Part shown: positions 1-7,576 of the stretch, one piece after another | How positions within the stretch are numbered: position 1 is the stretch's first letter | How the letters are laid out: each line of letters starts with the position of its first letter | Assembly (NCBI RefSeq): GCF_037200945.1 | Contig: NZ_JBBCGP010000001.1 | Location: 1,920,501 to 1,984,500, forward strand | DNA length: 64,000 bases | Direction: 5' to 3' | DNA from: Methylovirgula sp. | GTDB taxonomy: Bacteria > Pseudomonadota > Alphaproteobacteria > Rhizobiales > Beijerinckiaceae | The notes under the pieces: generated by a model | What the model saw: the letters and a program-made list of their open reading frames with translations, nothing else | What the model was told of the DNA's origin: nothing | The model's database searches: none | Made by a program: the position numbers and the translations under genes

Positions 1-2
1 AT

Positions 3-1025
3 GTGCCGGTGCGGCTCGTCACAGCGAGTCGCGGCAAGGCTGTGCGTGCTGAACCCATTTCAGTGCGTTACGCACAACGCCAGGTGCATCACGCCGGGCA
101 TTTTACGCAACTCGAAGATCAGCTCTGCGCCTTCACCGCCGCGGGCTTCGGCGGGACGGGCAGCCCCGATCGCGCCGACGCGGCGATCTGGGCGCTGACC
201 TATCTCTTCGACCTCTCTGATGGGACCGGCATCATCGAATTCTATGGTGTCGCCAAAACCTTCATCCAGACGAAGGAGCCGGATCTCAAGGGCCCGTTCG
301 ACGAATGGCTGGCGCGCATCGTCTGTTTCGCGTTCTCGATCTCGCCGCAGGCGCTGACGCAGCAGATGAATCGCGCCACGGCGCAGACGCAGAAGGAAAT
401 GTCGGAAGAGGAGGGCTTGGCGCCGATCCTCGCCTGGGTGAAGGATCTGATCGACCAAATCATCGCGCAGGAATTCGACGCGCCCGATCTCGAATTCGCC
501 TGGAGCGCCGAGCCGTCGATCAATCCGCAGGCGCAGGAGGCGATCCTTTCGAGCTATATGTCGAAAGGTATTATCACCATCAACGAGGCGCGCGCCGCGC
601 TCGGCCGCGATCCCTATCCGGACGCGACGGCGAATAGACCGATGACGCTGACGGGCCAAGGCTATGTGCCCTTGGGGCAGGCGGGAAAGGCGTTGTTGCA
701 AAATTCAATTCGCATCACGACGAACGCGGGCGTTTTGCGACGACGGATGGCGCGGCCAGTGCCGGCAGGACAACGGCAAACGCGCAGACCGCTGAATTGG
801 ACCGCGACGATGCTCGGGAGGATTCGTGATCTGCGCCTAAAGGGTAGTCAGACGCAGCAGGCCCTCATCACATGCGACGAACTATGGGATTCCGATTGGG
901 CTATATGCAACTCTAGCACCTTCGCAGAAGATCGATATAATTATAAGCAGTGTATGATCGGCCTTTTACAAAGAAACAAAGAATGCCTCGCTGGTTTGCC
1001 TCTTTCGCCATTGCTGCCTTATTGA
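3..1025 (+). pseudogene. Terminase large subunit C-terminus fused to portal protein C-terminus (phage remnant)
   Basis: The reading frame is already open at the left edge, so the gene starts outside the window. About the first 70 residues match the end of a phage or GTA terminase large subunit: an AEP segment, a QRQVHH block, LEDQLCAF and the SPDRADAAIWAL motif of the nuclease domain. From about residue 75 the same frame turns into the C-terminal half of a portal protein (FYGVAKTFIQTKEPDLKGPF, NRATAQTQ, EEGLAPILAWVK, LEFAW, NEARAALGRDPYP). Terminase and portal are normally separate neighbouring genes, so a deletion has probably joined them in frame. Past about residue 235 (nt 710) no family resemblance is visible and the frame runs on into AT-rich DNA. 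No intact head-packaging protein can be made. Confidence 0.75.
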
Positions 1026-1035
1026 GAGCCGTATC
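720..1035. other. AT-rich stretch downstream of the portal remnant
   Basis: About 300 bases with no convincing gene. Composition drops from the GC-rich phage remnant to visibly AT-rich DNA. A perfect TATAAT lies at 936-941 with only a weak -35 (CTAGCA, 3 of 6) 17 bases upstream. It could be the promoter of the gene starting at 1036. That assignment is speculative. Confidence 0.3.
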
Positions 1036-1563
1036 ATGATGGATATTCTGAAACTCTTGTCCGCGTTCACGCAACTCATCGCTAGAGATGACTTCCCCGA
1101 CGCAAAAACTCTTAGTCACGCACTCAATTTGGATCTTCAAAAAGCGACGGTAACGAAAACAAAACTACAGAACCTTGGTATCGTTGGAGCCAGTCTAGCC
1201 GGAAACAACGTGAACATCGCTTGCGGAGTCGTCCCCAAGCGCGAAATCTGGCTTATATTCGATAAACCTCCAATTTCTTATCTCAGTGTAAAACAAGAGG
1301 CGTTCGGAGCTAACCAACGAATTCAGTCGTCGCAGCTAGGCAAAGGCCTAGCAGTCATTTTTGATATCCACGGTTTAACGTGTGGGTATACTACAGATCA
1401 AAGCGAAACCGGCGTCGATGCTCTCTTCTGTGAAGAGCCAGCTTTCACGGCTACCCCCTTTCAGAATCTCTCGACGAGAAGCAGCCAAAATAGAATAACC
1501 AATGATCGATCTTCGCCGCCTTCTCTCTCGACTGACGTTCGCGATCCGCGAAGAGGTTCCTGA
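1036..1563 (+). CDS. Hypothetical protein, first of two tandem paralogs
   Basis: A 175-residue protein of unrecognised family without signal peptide or membrane segment. It shares a clear plan with the next gene: an N-terminal helical block (LLS, PDA, ALxLD), then PxREIxL, a K-x-E-x-FGANQRI block, a G-x-x-V-x-F-x-I-x-G strand, CGYT and FC-x-x-P-x-A. The last ~38 residues, after FCEEPA, have no counterpart and read through the start of the next gene (62-base overlap), so an earlier stop may have been lost. Start at the first ATG; a second ATG follows at 1039. It is AT-rich: hand counts gave 45% GC for 1081-1140 and 42% for 1261-1320, against 65% for 1681-1740 in its paralog. This suggests separate or recent acquisition, perhaps as a phage cargo gene. 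Function unknown. Confidence 0.65.
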   Translation: MMDILKLLSAFTQLIARDDFPDAKTLSHALNLDLQKATVTKTKLQNLGIVGASLAGNNVNIACGVVPKREIWLIFDKPPISYLSVKQEAFGANQRIQSSQLGKGLAVIFDIHGLTCGYTTDQSETGVDALFCEEPAFTATPFQNLSTRSSQNRITNDRSSPPSLSTDVRDPRRGS

Positions 1564-1993
1564 TGCTGCATACCTTGCGAAGGCGCTTGATCTCGATATT
1601 TCGCGGTCGCGCATTACTGATGCCAGAACGGTAATGACCATTCGCAATGCGATCCTAGATGGAAATATCGAAATCGACGCGGCCTGGGGCAGGCCCCCGC
1701 ACCGCGAAATCTGTTTGGTGATTGCGCATTCGTCGCTTCCCTATAGCAAGATTAAGGACGAAACCTTTGGCGCTAACCAGCGCATTGTGCCCTCGCGATA
1801 CAGCGCAGGATTTGGCGTCGTTTTCGAGATAGACGGTTGGGAGTGTGGCTATACAGCGGATTCGCCTGACGGCGATGTAGGCTTTGTATTTTGCCGGAAG
1901 CCGAAAGCACTTGGCGTCCGTAACAGGCCGCAAGCTGGGGGCGCAGGCATGACGATCTCCAATCTTGACGGAGGCGTCATTAAGCCGGATTAA
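1502..1993 (+). CDS. Hypothetical protein, second of two tandem paralogs
   Basis: A 163-residue protein paralogous to its upstream neighbour. The same blocks appear in the same order: LLS, VPDA, ALDLD, PPHREICL, SKIKDETFGANQRI, VVFEI, CGYTAD, FCRKPKA. The tail (about the last 28 residues) is glycine-rich and not shared. Start at ATG 1502 because the resemblance to the paralog begins at its first residues. Base composition is GC-rich like the chromosome, unlike the first copy. No catalytic motif of a known family can be named. A small soluble paralog pair inside a phage remnant fits an immunity, anti-defence or other cargo role, but that is only inference from context. Confidence 0.7.
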   Translation: MIDLRRLLSRLTFAIREEVPDAAYLAKALDLDISRSRITDARTVMTIRNAILDGNIEIDAAWGRPPHREICLVIAHSSLPYSKIKDETFGANQRIVPSRYSAGFGVVFEIDGWECGYTADSPDGDVGFVFCRKPKALGVRNRPQAGGAGMTISNLDGGVIKPD

Positions 1994-2025
1994 TCTGCAA
2001 GGCAGTCAAGCGGCGGAGATCGGCG

Positions 2026-3432
2026 ATGAGTAGAGCGGCGGCGCATCTTCGGGCTACGGCGGCGCTTCTCTTTGCGACGCTTTTATGTACGTCCGCCCGC
2101 GCGGACGAGGTACCGCCGGTCAGTCCCGACAAGTCGGCGCCACTCGTTACGCCGTCGCGTGTCTCGGCGACCGTTGAATTCAGCATCCCTGTGCTTGCCC
2201 GAGATGTCGAGCGCGATGTGCCGCGGCGGCTGGCGACTTTCGACGAGCGCATCCAGTGTGTTCACCGGCGCGTTTTTGTGTTCCGTGTCCGCGCGAATTG
2301 CGACATAGAGGGTTACGTCGAGCGCACCGGCCCCATCTCGCTCTATGGCCGCGGCGATGCGATCATCGGCTCGACTCCGATCTTCGGCACCGTGAGCGGG
2401 CAGGGCGCGAACAGGTTCACACGGCGCATCCATGGGGAGGCCGAGGCGGGCGTGACGGTCGAGGCGGAAGCGCGGCCGATGCTGCGGCACGATTGGTCGC
2501 TCGATCTTCGCCTGAGCGACAGTTTCCATTGGACTGAGCCGCCCGTGCTTCATGTGCTCGGGCGCGATATTCAGCTCGCGCGTTATGTCGAGCCGCGCAT
2601 CCGCGAACAGCTCGCGCGGGTGCGAGGCCGCGCCGCCGAGGCGGTGCGCCGGCTCGATCTGCACGGCAAGGCCGCGACCGTCTGGCATCATGCTTTCGAC
2701 CCGGTTCAGCTTGCCGACAATCCGCCGGTCTGGCTGCAGCTCGTCCCGCAGAGCGCCGCCTTCGCCGGCGTGCGCGCCGATCGCCGCGTGCTGTGGGGGT
2801 CGCTTGAGATTCAGGGCAATGCCACGACCACCGTTGGTGCCGCACCGGCGCCGGTCGCCGCCACGCCTCTGCCGCCGCTCGGCCGCGATGTGCAAGCGCC
2901 GGGCAAATTCGAGGTCATCCTGCCGGTGCATGTCGGCTACGATTTCCTGAGCCAGAAGTTCAAGGATGCGGCCGCGGCCCAACTGAAGGGCGATTACACG
3001 TTGCGTGACGTCAAGATCTATCCATCGAACGGCAAGATCATCATCGGCTTGAAAATCGCGAAGAACGAGGACACGGCGCCGGATGCCGGCAAATGGTTTT
3101 ATCTTTCCGCGACGCCGAAGATTGATCCCGATACGCAGACCTTGCAGTTTCCTGATTTGGCCGCCCTCGCCGCGAAGGCCGAGGCGATGGCGCAGGCGAG
3201 CGGCAATGCTGACCTCGTCGATCGGCTGCGGCAAGCGAAGATCCTCTATCAGGAAGCCTATCAACGCCTGCTTGCCGCCGCGAACCAGCGTCTGACGCGG
3301 CCTTTGAAGGATGGCTTCCGCATGGAAGGCCATCTCGACTCCGCCAAGCTCGATCACGTCTCCTTGTTGCAGGACGGGATCAGCATTGCGCTGCGCATGA
3401 GCGGCAATCTCAAAATTCTCTACGGCCTCTGA
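2026..3432 (+). CDS. DUF4403 family secreted protein
   Basis: 468 residues with a signal peptide (hydrophobic LLFATLLC then SARADE), so probably periplasmic. The body resembles DUF4403 proteins, a family of unknown biochemical function. Visible elements are SATVEFSIPVLARDVERDVP near the mature N-terminus, a conserved Cys pair region (IQCVHRR, ANCDIEG), the PVWLQLVP and GSLEIQG strands in the middle, and a C-terminal second copy-like part ending LRMSGNLKILYGL. Its TGA overlaps the ATG of the lipase gene (TGATG), so the two are translationally coupled. It sits inside the phage remnant but has no phage character and host-like composition. Confidence 0.7.
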   Translation: MSRAAAHLRATAALLFATLLCTSARADEVPPVSPDKSAPLVTPSRVSATVEFSIPVLARDVERDVPRRLATFDERIQCVHRRVFVFRVRANCDIEGYVERTGPISLYGRGDAIIGSTPIFGTVSGQGANRFTRRIHGEAEAGVTVEAEARPMLRHDWSLDLRLSDSFHWTEPPVLHVLGRDIQLARYVEPRIREQLARVRGRAAEAVRRLDLHGKAATVWHHAFDPVQLADNPPVWLQLVPQSAAFAGVRADRRVLWGSLEIQGNATTTVGAAPAPVAATPLPPLGRDVQAPGKFEVILPVHVGYDFLSQKFKDAAAAQLKGDYTLRDVKIYPSNGKIIIGLKIAKNEDTAPDAGKWFYLSATPKIDPDTQTLQFPDLAALAAKAEAMAQASGNADLVDRLRQAKILYQEAYQRLLAAANQRLTRPLKDGFRMEGHLDSAKLDHVSLLQDGISIALRMSGNLKILYGL

Positions 3433-4586
3433 TGCGCATCGCATATTTGCTGGCGGCCTTCATCTTCTTCACCGTGCCAGCCGCGGCGCAAGGCCGATTC
3501 TATGATGCGCCGCGCATCGATGCGCTCGGCAAACCTGGCACGCTTGTGCGCTCGCAGGCGATGGAGGGTGCGCCGCTCAATGCTGCCGCTTGGCGCGTGC
3601 TTTATCGGTCGACGAGTTTCGACGGCAAGCCGATCCTTGTCTCCGGCGTGATCATCGTGCCGCAAGGCGCGCCGCCGCCGGGCGGCCGGCCGATCGTCGC
3701 CTGGGCGCATCCGACATCCGGCATCGTGCCGCGCTGCGCGCCCTCGCTGGCGCTCTTCATCTTTCAGCAGATTCAGGGCCTGCGCACGATGGTCCGCGAC
3801 GGCTATGTCGTCGCGGCGACGGACTATCCCGGCCTCGGCACGCCGGGGCCGCATCCCTATCTCGTCGGGCTGAGCGAGGCGCGCGCCGTCATCGACAGCG
3901 TGCGTGTTGCGCGCAGCATGCCGGGCGCAGGCGATGGCAGTCGCTTCGTTATCTGGGGCCATTCGCAGGGTGGCCACGCGGCGCTGTTCACCGGCCTCAT
4001 CGCCAAGACCTATGCGCCGGAGCTGACTCTTCTCGGCGTCGCTGCCGCTGCGCCGGCAAGCGAACTCGCGGCGCTGATGGACGACGATCTTGATACGATC
4101 GCCGGAAAGAACATCACGGCGATGACGCTGTGGTCCTGGCAGCGGGTCTATGGCGCACCGATGGGTCGAGTCGTCGATCCGCGCGCTATGCCGGCAATCG
4201 ACAAGCTCGCGCGGGAATGCATCGAAGGGCCGTGGGATATTTCGACCCGCAACCGGACGACGCGGCCGCTGGAGCAGCACTTTCTGACCGTCGCGCATCC
4301 GGCCGATGTGCAGCCCTGGCGCGATCTCCTGGCGAAGAACACGCCCGGCCCGCTGCCGCCCGATCTTCCGGTGTTCCTCGCGCAAGGTCTCGACGATGCG
4401 GTCATCCGGCCGGCGGTAACGCAGGATTATTTTAACAAGCTCTGCAAGGGTGGCAGCAAAGCACGGCTCTTTCTGATGCCGGGCGTCGGCCACGGCGGCG
4501 CGGCGATGCACAGCGCGCTGGAGGCTGTTGCCTGGATAACGGACCGCTTTGCTGGCAAGACGGCGCCGAACGACTGCGGGAAGTAA
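3432..4586 (+). CDS. Secreted lipase of the LIP family (alpha/beta hydrolase)
   Basis: 384 residues, signal peptide ending VPAAAQG, so exported. The fold is the secretory lipase family: a PIVAWAHPTSGI oxyanion block, DYPGLGTPG, the nucleophile elbow GHSQGG with Ser178, Asp321/Asp322 in GLDDAV and His354 in GVGHGG, giving a complete Ser-Asp-His triad. Such enzymes hydrolyse acylglycerols or other esters outside the cytoplasm; the substrate here is unknown. The start overlaps the stop of the DUF4403 gene by one base. The pairing suggests one operon acting on envelope or external lipids (inference). Confidence 0.85.
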   Translation: MRIAYLLAAFIFFTVPAAAQGRFYDAPRIDALGKPGTLVRSQAMEGAPLNAAAWRVLYRSTSFDGKPILVSGVIIVPQGAPPPGGRPIVAWAHPTSGIVPRCAPSLALFIFQQIQGLRTMVRDGYVVAATDYPGLGTPGPHPYLVGLSEARAVIDSVRVARSMPGAGDGSRFVIWGHSQGGHAALFTGLIAKTYAPELTLLGVAAAAPASELAALMDDDLDTIAGKNITAMTLWSWQRVYGAPMGRVVDPRAMPAIDKLARECIEGPWDISTRNRTTRPLEQHFLTVAHPADVQPWRDLLAKNTPGPLPPDLPVFLAQGLDDAVIRPAVTQDYFNKLCKGGSKARLFLMPGVGHGGAAMHSALEAVAWITDRFAGKTAPNDCGK

Positions 4587-4605
4587 GATGCGGTCCCGCT
4601 GCGTC

Positions 4606-4628
4606 ATGCCCGGCCTTGTGCCGGGCAT
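4606..4628. repeat. Palindromic ATGCCCGGC...GCCGGGCAT element
   Basis: A perfect 9-bp inverted repeat with loop CTTGT lies 20 bases after the lipase stop, followed by CATCCACG. This matches a short palindrome seen scattered between genes in many alphaproteobacterial genomes. It may act as a transcript end for the lipase operon and also marks a non-phage intergenic region. Confidence 0.6.
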
Positions 4629-4678
4629 CCACGCATTGAAGCCCTAAAAAAGCCAGCTCATTACTCACGGGACTTCCT

Positions 4679-5106
4679 ATGCAGGCTCAATCCGCCGGCA
4701 ACGCACTCGCGCGTTCGCCGGAGCGCCGCCGTACGCTCGTCGCAAGCAATGGCGCGGTCTGGATCTGGCCTGGTATCCCGCTCACGTTGCGGCGCGGCCG
4801 CACAATATGTCCCGCCGCTGAAACGACGATCCGGTTTTGGATTTCAAGGCTGCAGGGGGCTGATGCGCTCCATAAAGAGCTCAATTGGGCCGTCGGCAGT
4901 GCAACGCGCCATTTAAATGCGGGCAATGAAACTGCCGCGCAACGCATACTTGATTCACTCGGCTTGACCTCGGTCACGCCGGCTGGCGTGGCTTTTATGC
5001 TCGCCGTTGCCGAAGACTCAGGCGCCTACATCCCAGACGTTTTCGTCGATAGCCAATACTCGGTCACCGACGCGTCTAATGCCAGTTTGAAAGCACTGCT
5101 GATTGG
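4679..5106 (+). other. Open but unassigned stretch before the tail module
   Basis: A frame opening at ATG 4679 stays open past 5106, but beyond there it overlaps the NlpC/P60 remnant in another frame and is clearly not real. The portion from about 4806 reads plausibly as protein (LHKELNWAVGSATRHL, AAQRILDSLGL, AEDSGAY) and ends in a possible membrane segment (ALLIGIVIGATSAISVLFLI). No family is recognised. It may be the 3'-truncated remains of a gene cut at the junction with the phage DNA. The first ~120 bases look like scrambled sequence in all frames. Confidence 0.35.
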
Positions 5107-5379
5107 CATTGTCATCGGAGCGACGAGCGCTATCTCGGTTTTGTTTTTGATCATTGCGCCGAGGTCGAGACCGCAGAGCCGGGCGACGTCGTCGTGTTTC
5201 GCTATGGTCGCTGTTACAGCCACGGCGGCATTGTCACCGGAGCGGAGCCGCTCACCTTTGTTCATGCCTATTGGCCGTCGCGTGCCGTTCTGGAGGAAGA
5301 GCTCGCGCGCAACGTCCAGCTTTCCGATCCGCGTCGCGTGCGGCGCTTTTTCAGCTATTGGCGAAAGGCGGAGGCGTGA
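5107..5379 (+). pseudogene. NlpC/P60 phage peptidase, 5'-truncated
   Basis: In frame +1 the sequence reads RYLGFVFDHCAEVE, PGDVVVFRYGR, SHGGIV, then FVHAYWPSRAV and RRFFSYWRKAEA before TGA at 5377. This is the C-terminal two-thirds of the small NlpC/P60 hydrolase that precedes the tail hub gene in GTA-like and siphoviral tail modules. SHGG carries the catalytic His. The N-terminal part with the catalytic Cys is missing: two in-frame stops (5050 and 5077) lie just upstream and no start codon fits. The gene is therefore a beheaded remnant, and its stop still overlaps the GTG of the next gene. Confidence 0.7.
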
Positions 5380-7559
5380 GCTTTCTGCGCACGAATCAGC
5401 CGGTTGCGACGCCGGTCTATACCGGTCTGCAATTGCAGACCTCAAGCAACGCAATCCCCATCGCCATTTCTTACGGCGTAACGAAGATTGCGCCGAATAT
5501 CATCTGGACCGGTGGCTTTCGCTCCAACGGTGGCGGCGGAAAAGGCGGGGGCAAGGGCGGCGTGGTCGGCAAGGGCGCGTCGAACGCGACTTATAGCGCC
5601 GCTACAATGCTCGCGGTTTGCGAAGGGCCCGTCGGCGGGATCAGCGCGGTCTTCGACAATGCGACGATCACGTCATTGTCGAGCGTCGCTTCCCTGCCGA
5701 CGCCGTCTTTCTTCAATGGTGCCACGCCGCAATCCGCATGGACCTTTCTGCCTGCCAGCCAGGCGCTCGGCTATAACGGCACGGCTATCGTCGCCGATTC
5801 TGATGCCGCGCTCGGCTCTGCCGCGACACTCGACAGCTATTCGTTCGAGGTGCAAGGCGTTCTGCAGGGCACGGGTTTCAATGGGTATGACGCCGATCCA
5901 GCGTTTGTCATCCAGGATTTCTTGACCAATGCGCAATATGGCGTCGGCTTTCCGGCCGCCAGTATCGCGGCCACGACCTTGCTCGGCGCGAGCGGCGATG
6001 CATCCTATCAGTCCTATTGCAAGGCCGCGGGCCTCGCGCTGTCGCCGGGCGTGGTCTCGCAGGAAACCGCCAATTCGATCCTGACGCGCTGGCTCCAGCT
6101 CACCAATACGGCCGCCGTCTGGTCGGACGGTATGCTGAAATTCATTCCCTATGGCGATACGCCGCTTACCGGCCCGCAATTCACCGGGGGCGCCATCGGC
6201 TTCTCGACCAGCGCCGCATCGCAATCGACATCCTTTGTCGTCAGTCCGCAAGTGCAGACCGGAACATGGTCGTTCACGCCAAACGTCACGCCGATCTACA
6301 ATCTCGGCGATGATGATTTCATCTACGACGATGGTACCGATCCGGTGCAAGTCGATCGCAGCGATCCTTATGCCGCGTCGAATTGGCAGGAATTGGAGAT
6401 CAGCCAGCGCAGCAATTTCTATGACGCGACGCCGATTATCGCTTTTGATCAGAACGCAATTGAACTCTACGGCTTGCGCATCGCCGGTACGATCACTGCG
6501 CATGAAATCTGTGATCCGGGCATAGCGCAGACGGCGGCGCAGCTCATTCTTCAGCGTACGCTTTACATCCGCAATCACTACACGTTCAAGCTCTCCTGGG
6601 AATATTGCCTGCTAGAGCCGATGGATATCGTCACGCTGACCGATGCCAATCTTGGCCTGCAAAACGTCGCGGTTCGTGTCGTCGAGATCGACGAAGATTC
6701 AGATGGACTGCTAACGGTCCGCGCCGAAGAATTTCCGGCCGGTGTCGCGAGCGCGGTGGCCTATCCCGTCCAACAGGCAACGTCCGTCGGTGGCATTTCC
6801 GCTGGCGCCGCGTCGGGTTCGGCGAACACGCCGACCATTTTTGAGCCGCCCAGCGCCTTGAGCGGTGGGACACCCCAAGTTTGGGCGGCTGTCTCCGGCG
6901 GCGCGAATTGGGGCGGCTGCAATGTCTTCGCGTCGCTCGACGATGCGACCTATACGCAGATCGGACGCATCACCGGCGGAGCCAATCAAGGCGTTTTAAC
7001 CGCCGCGCTTCCCGTGCCCGGCGCAGCTAACCCCGACGCCACGAATACGCTCGCCGTCGGCCTCGCGGAGAGTGACGGCGTGCTCACGAGCACGTCGGCG
7101 AGTCCTGCGCACAACGCGGTGACGCTCTGCATTGTCGATGGAGAGCTTTTGTCTTTTGAAACCGCGACGCTTGTCGGCAGTAATGCCTATAATTTGACGA
7201 CGCTCTATCGTGGCCTTTATGGCACGCCCGCTGTCGCGCATGTTTCGGGCGCGCCCTTCGCGCGGCTCGATAATTCCATTTTCAAATTCGATCTGCCGCC
7301 CAATTACATCGGCCAGATTGTCTATCTCAAATTCCAGGGCTTCAATCTGCTTGGGCAGCAGACGCAGGATCTCTCGGTCTGCGCGGTCTACGGCTTCGCG
7401 CCCGCCGGCGCAGGGGTCGGCAACCCGATTATGGCGCAGCTTGCCAGCGGCATCGCGCTCGATCTCGGCGTAGTGACGCAGTCTCCGTCCGCCGCCGGCG
7501 ATTTCGGCGCGACGAACAGCGCCATTCTCGACGGCGCGGATCTCGGTACAGCACCCTAA
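5376..7559 (+). CDS. Phage tail hub / tip attachment protein (J-like, Phage-tail_3)
   Basis: 727 residues if started at GTG 5376, which overlaps the stop of the NlpC/P60 remnant as in related tail operons; translated sequence upstream of it is not protein-like. After VSFLRTNQPVATPVYTGLQL comes a glycine-rich linker (GGGGKGGGKGG, about residues 50-60). The central part (DFLTNAQYGVGFP, ANSILTRWLQLTNTAAVWSDG, YGLRIAGTITAHEICD, LSWEYCLLEPMDIVTLTD) is typical of the putative phage tail protein family that forms the tip or baseplate hub and guides the fibres. The C-terminus has TLYRGLYGTPAVAH and beta-rich fibre-docking sequence. No frameshift is visible, in contrast with its neighbours. Confidence 0.8.
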   Translation: MSFLRTNQPVATPVYTGLQLQTSSNAIPIAISYGVTKIAPNIIWTGGFRSNGGGGKGGGKGGVVGKGASNATYSAATMLAVCEGPVGGISAVFDNATITSLSSVASLPTPSFFNGATPQSAWTFLPASQALGYNGTAIVADSDAALGSAATLDSYSFEVQGVLQGTGFNGYDADPAFVIQDFLTNAQYGVGFPAASIAATTLLGASGDASYQSYCKAAGLALSPGVVSQETANSILTRWLQLTNTAAVWSDGMLKFIPYGDTPLTGPQFTGGAIGFSTSAASQSTSFVVSPQVQTGTWSFTPNVTPIYNLGDDDFIYDDGTDPVQVDRSDPYAASNWQELEISQRSNFYDATPIIAFDQNAIELYGLRIAGTITAHEICDPGIAQTAAQLILQRTLYIRNHYTFKLSWEYCLLEPMDIVTLTDANLGLQNVAVRVVEIDEDSDGLLTVRAEEFPAGVASAVAYPVQQATSVGGISAGAASGSANTPTIFEPPSALSGGTPQVWAAVSGGANWGGCNVFASLDDATYTQIGRITGGANQGVLTAALPVPGAANPDATNTLAVGLAESDGVLTSTSASPAHNAVTLCIVDGELLSFETATLVGSNAYNLTTLYRGLYGTPAVAHVSGAPFARLDNSIFKFDLPPNYIGQIVYLKFQGFNLLGQQTQDLSVCAVYGFAPAGAGVGNPIMAQLASGIALDLGVVTQSPSAAGDFGATNSAILDGADLGTAP

Positions 7560-7576
7560 AGACAGGCAATAAATCC

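Noticed and set aside
60..701. 213-codon minus-strand open frame
   Set aside because: Antisense to the terminase-portal remnant; the Arg-rich translation is typical of a GC-rich shadow frame and matches no family.
2083..3444. 453-codon minus-strand open frame
   Set aside because: Lies exactly opposite the DUF4403 gene, which has a signal peptide and family motifs; the antisense translation has none.
3420..4628. 402-codon minus-strand open frame
   Set aside because: Shadow of the lipase gene, whose catalytic triad is intact.
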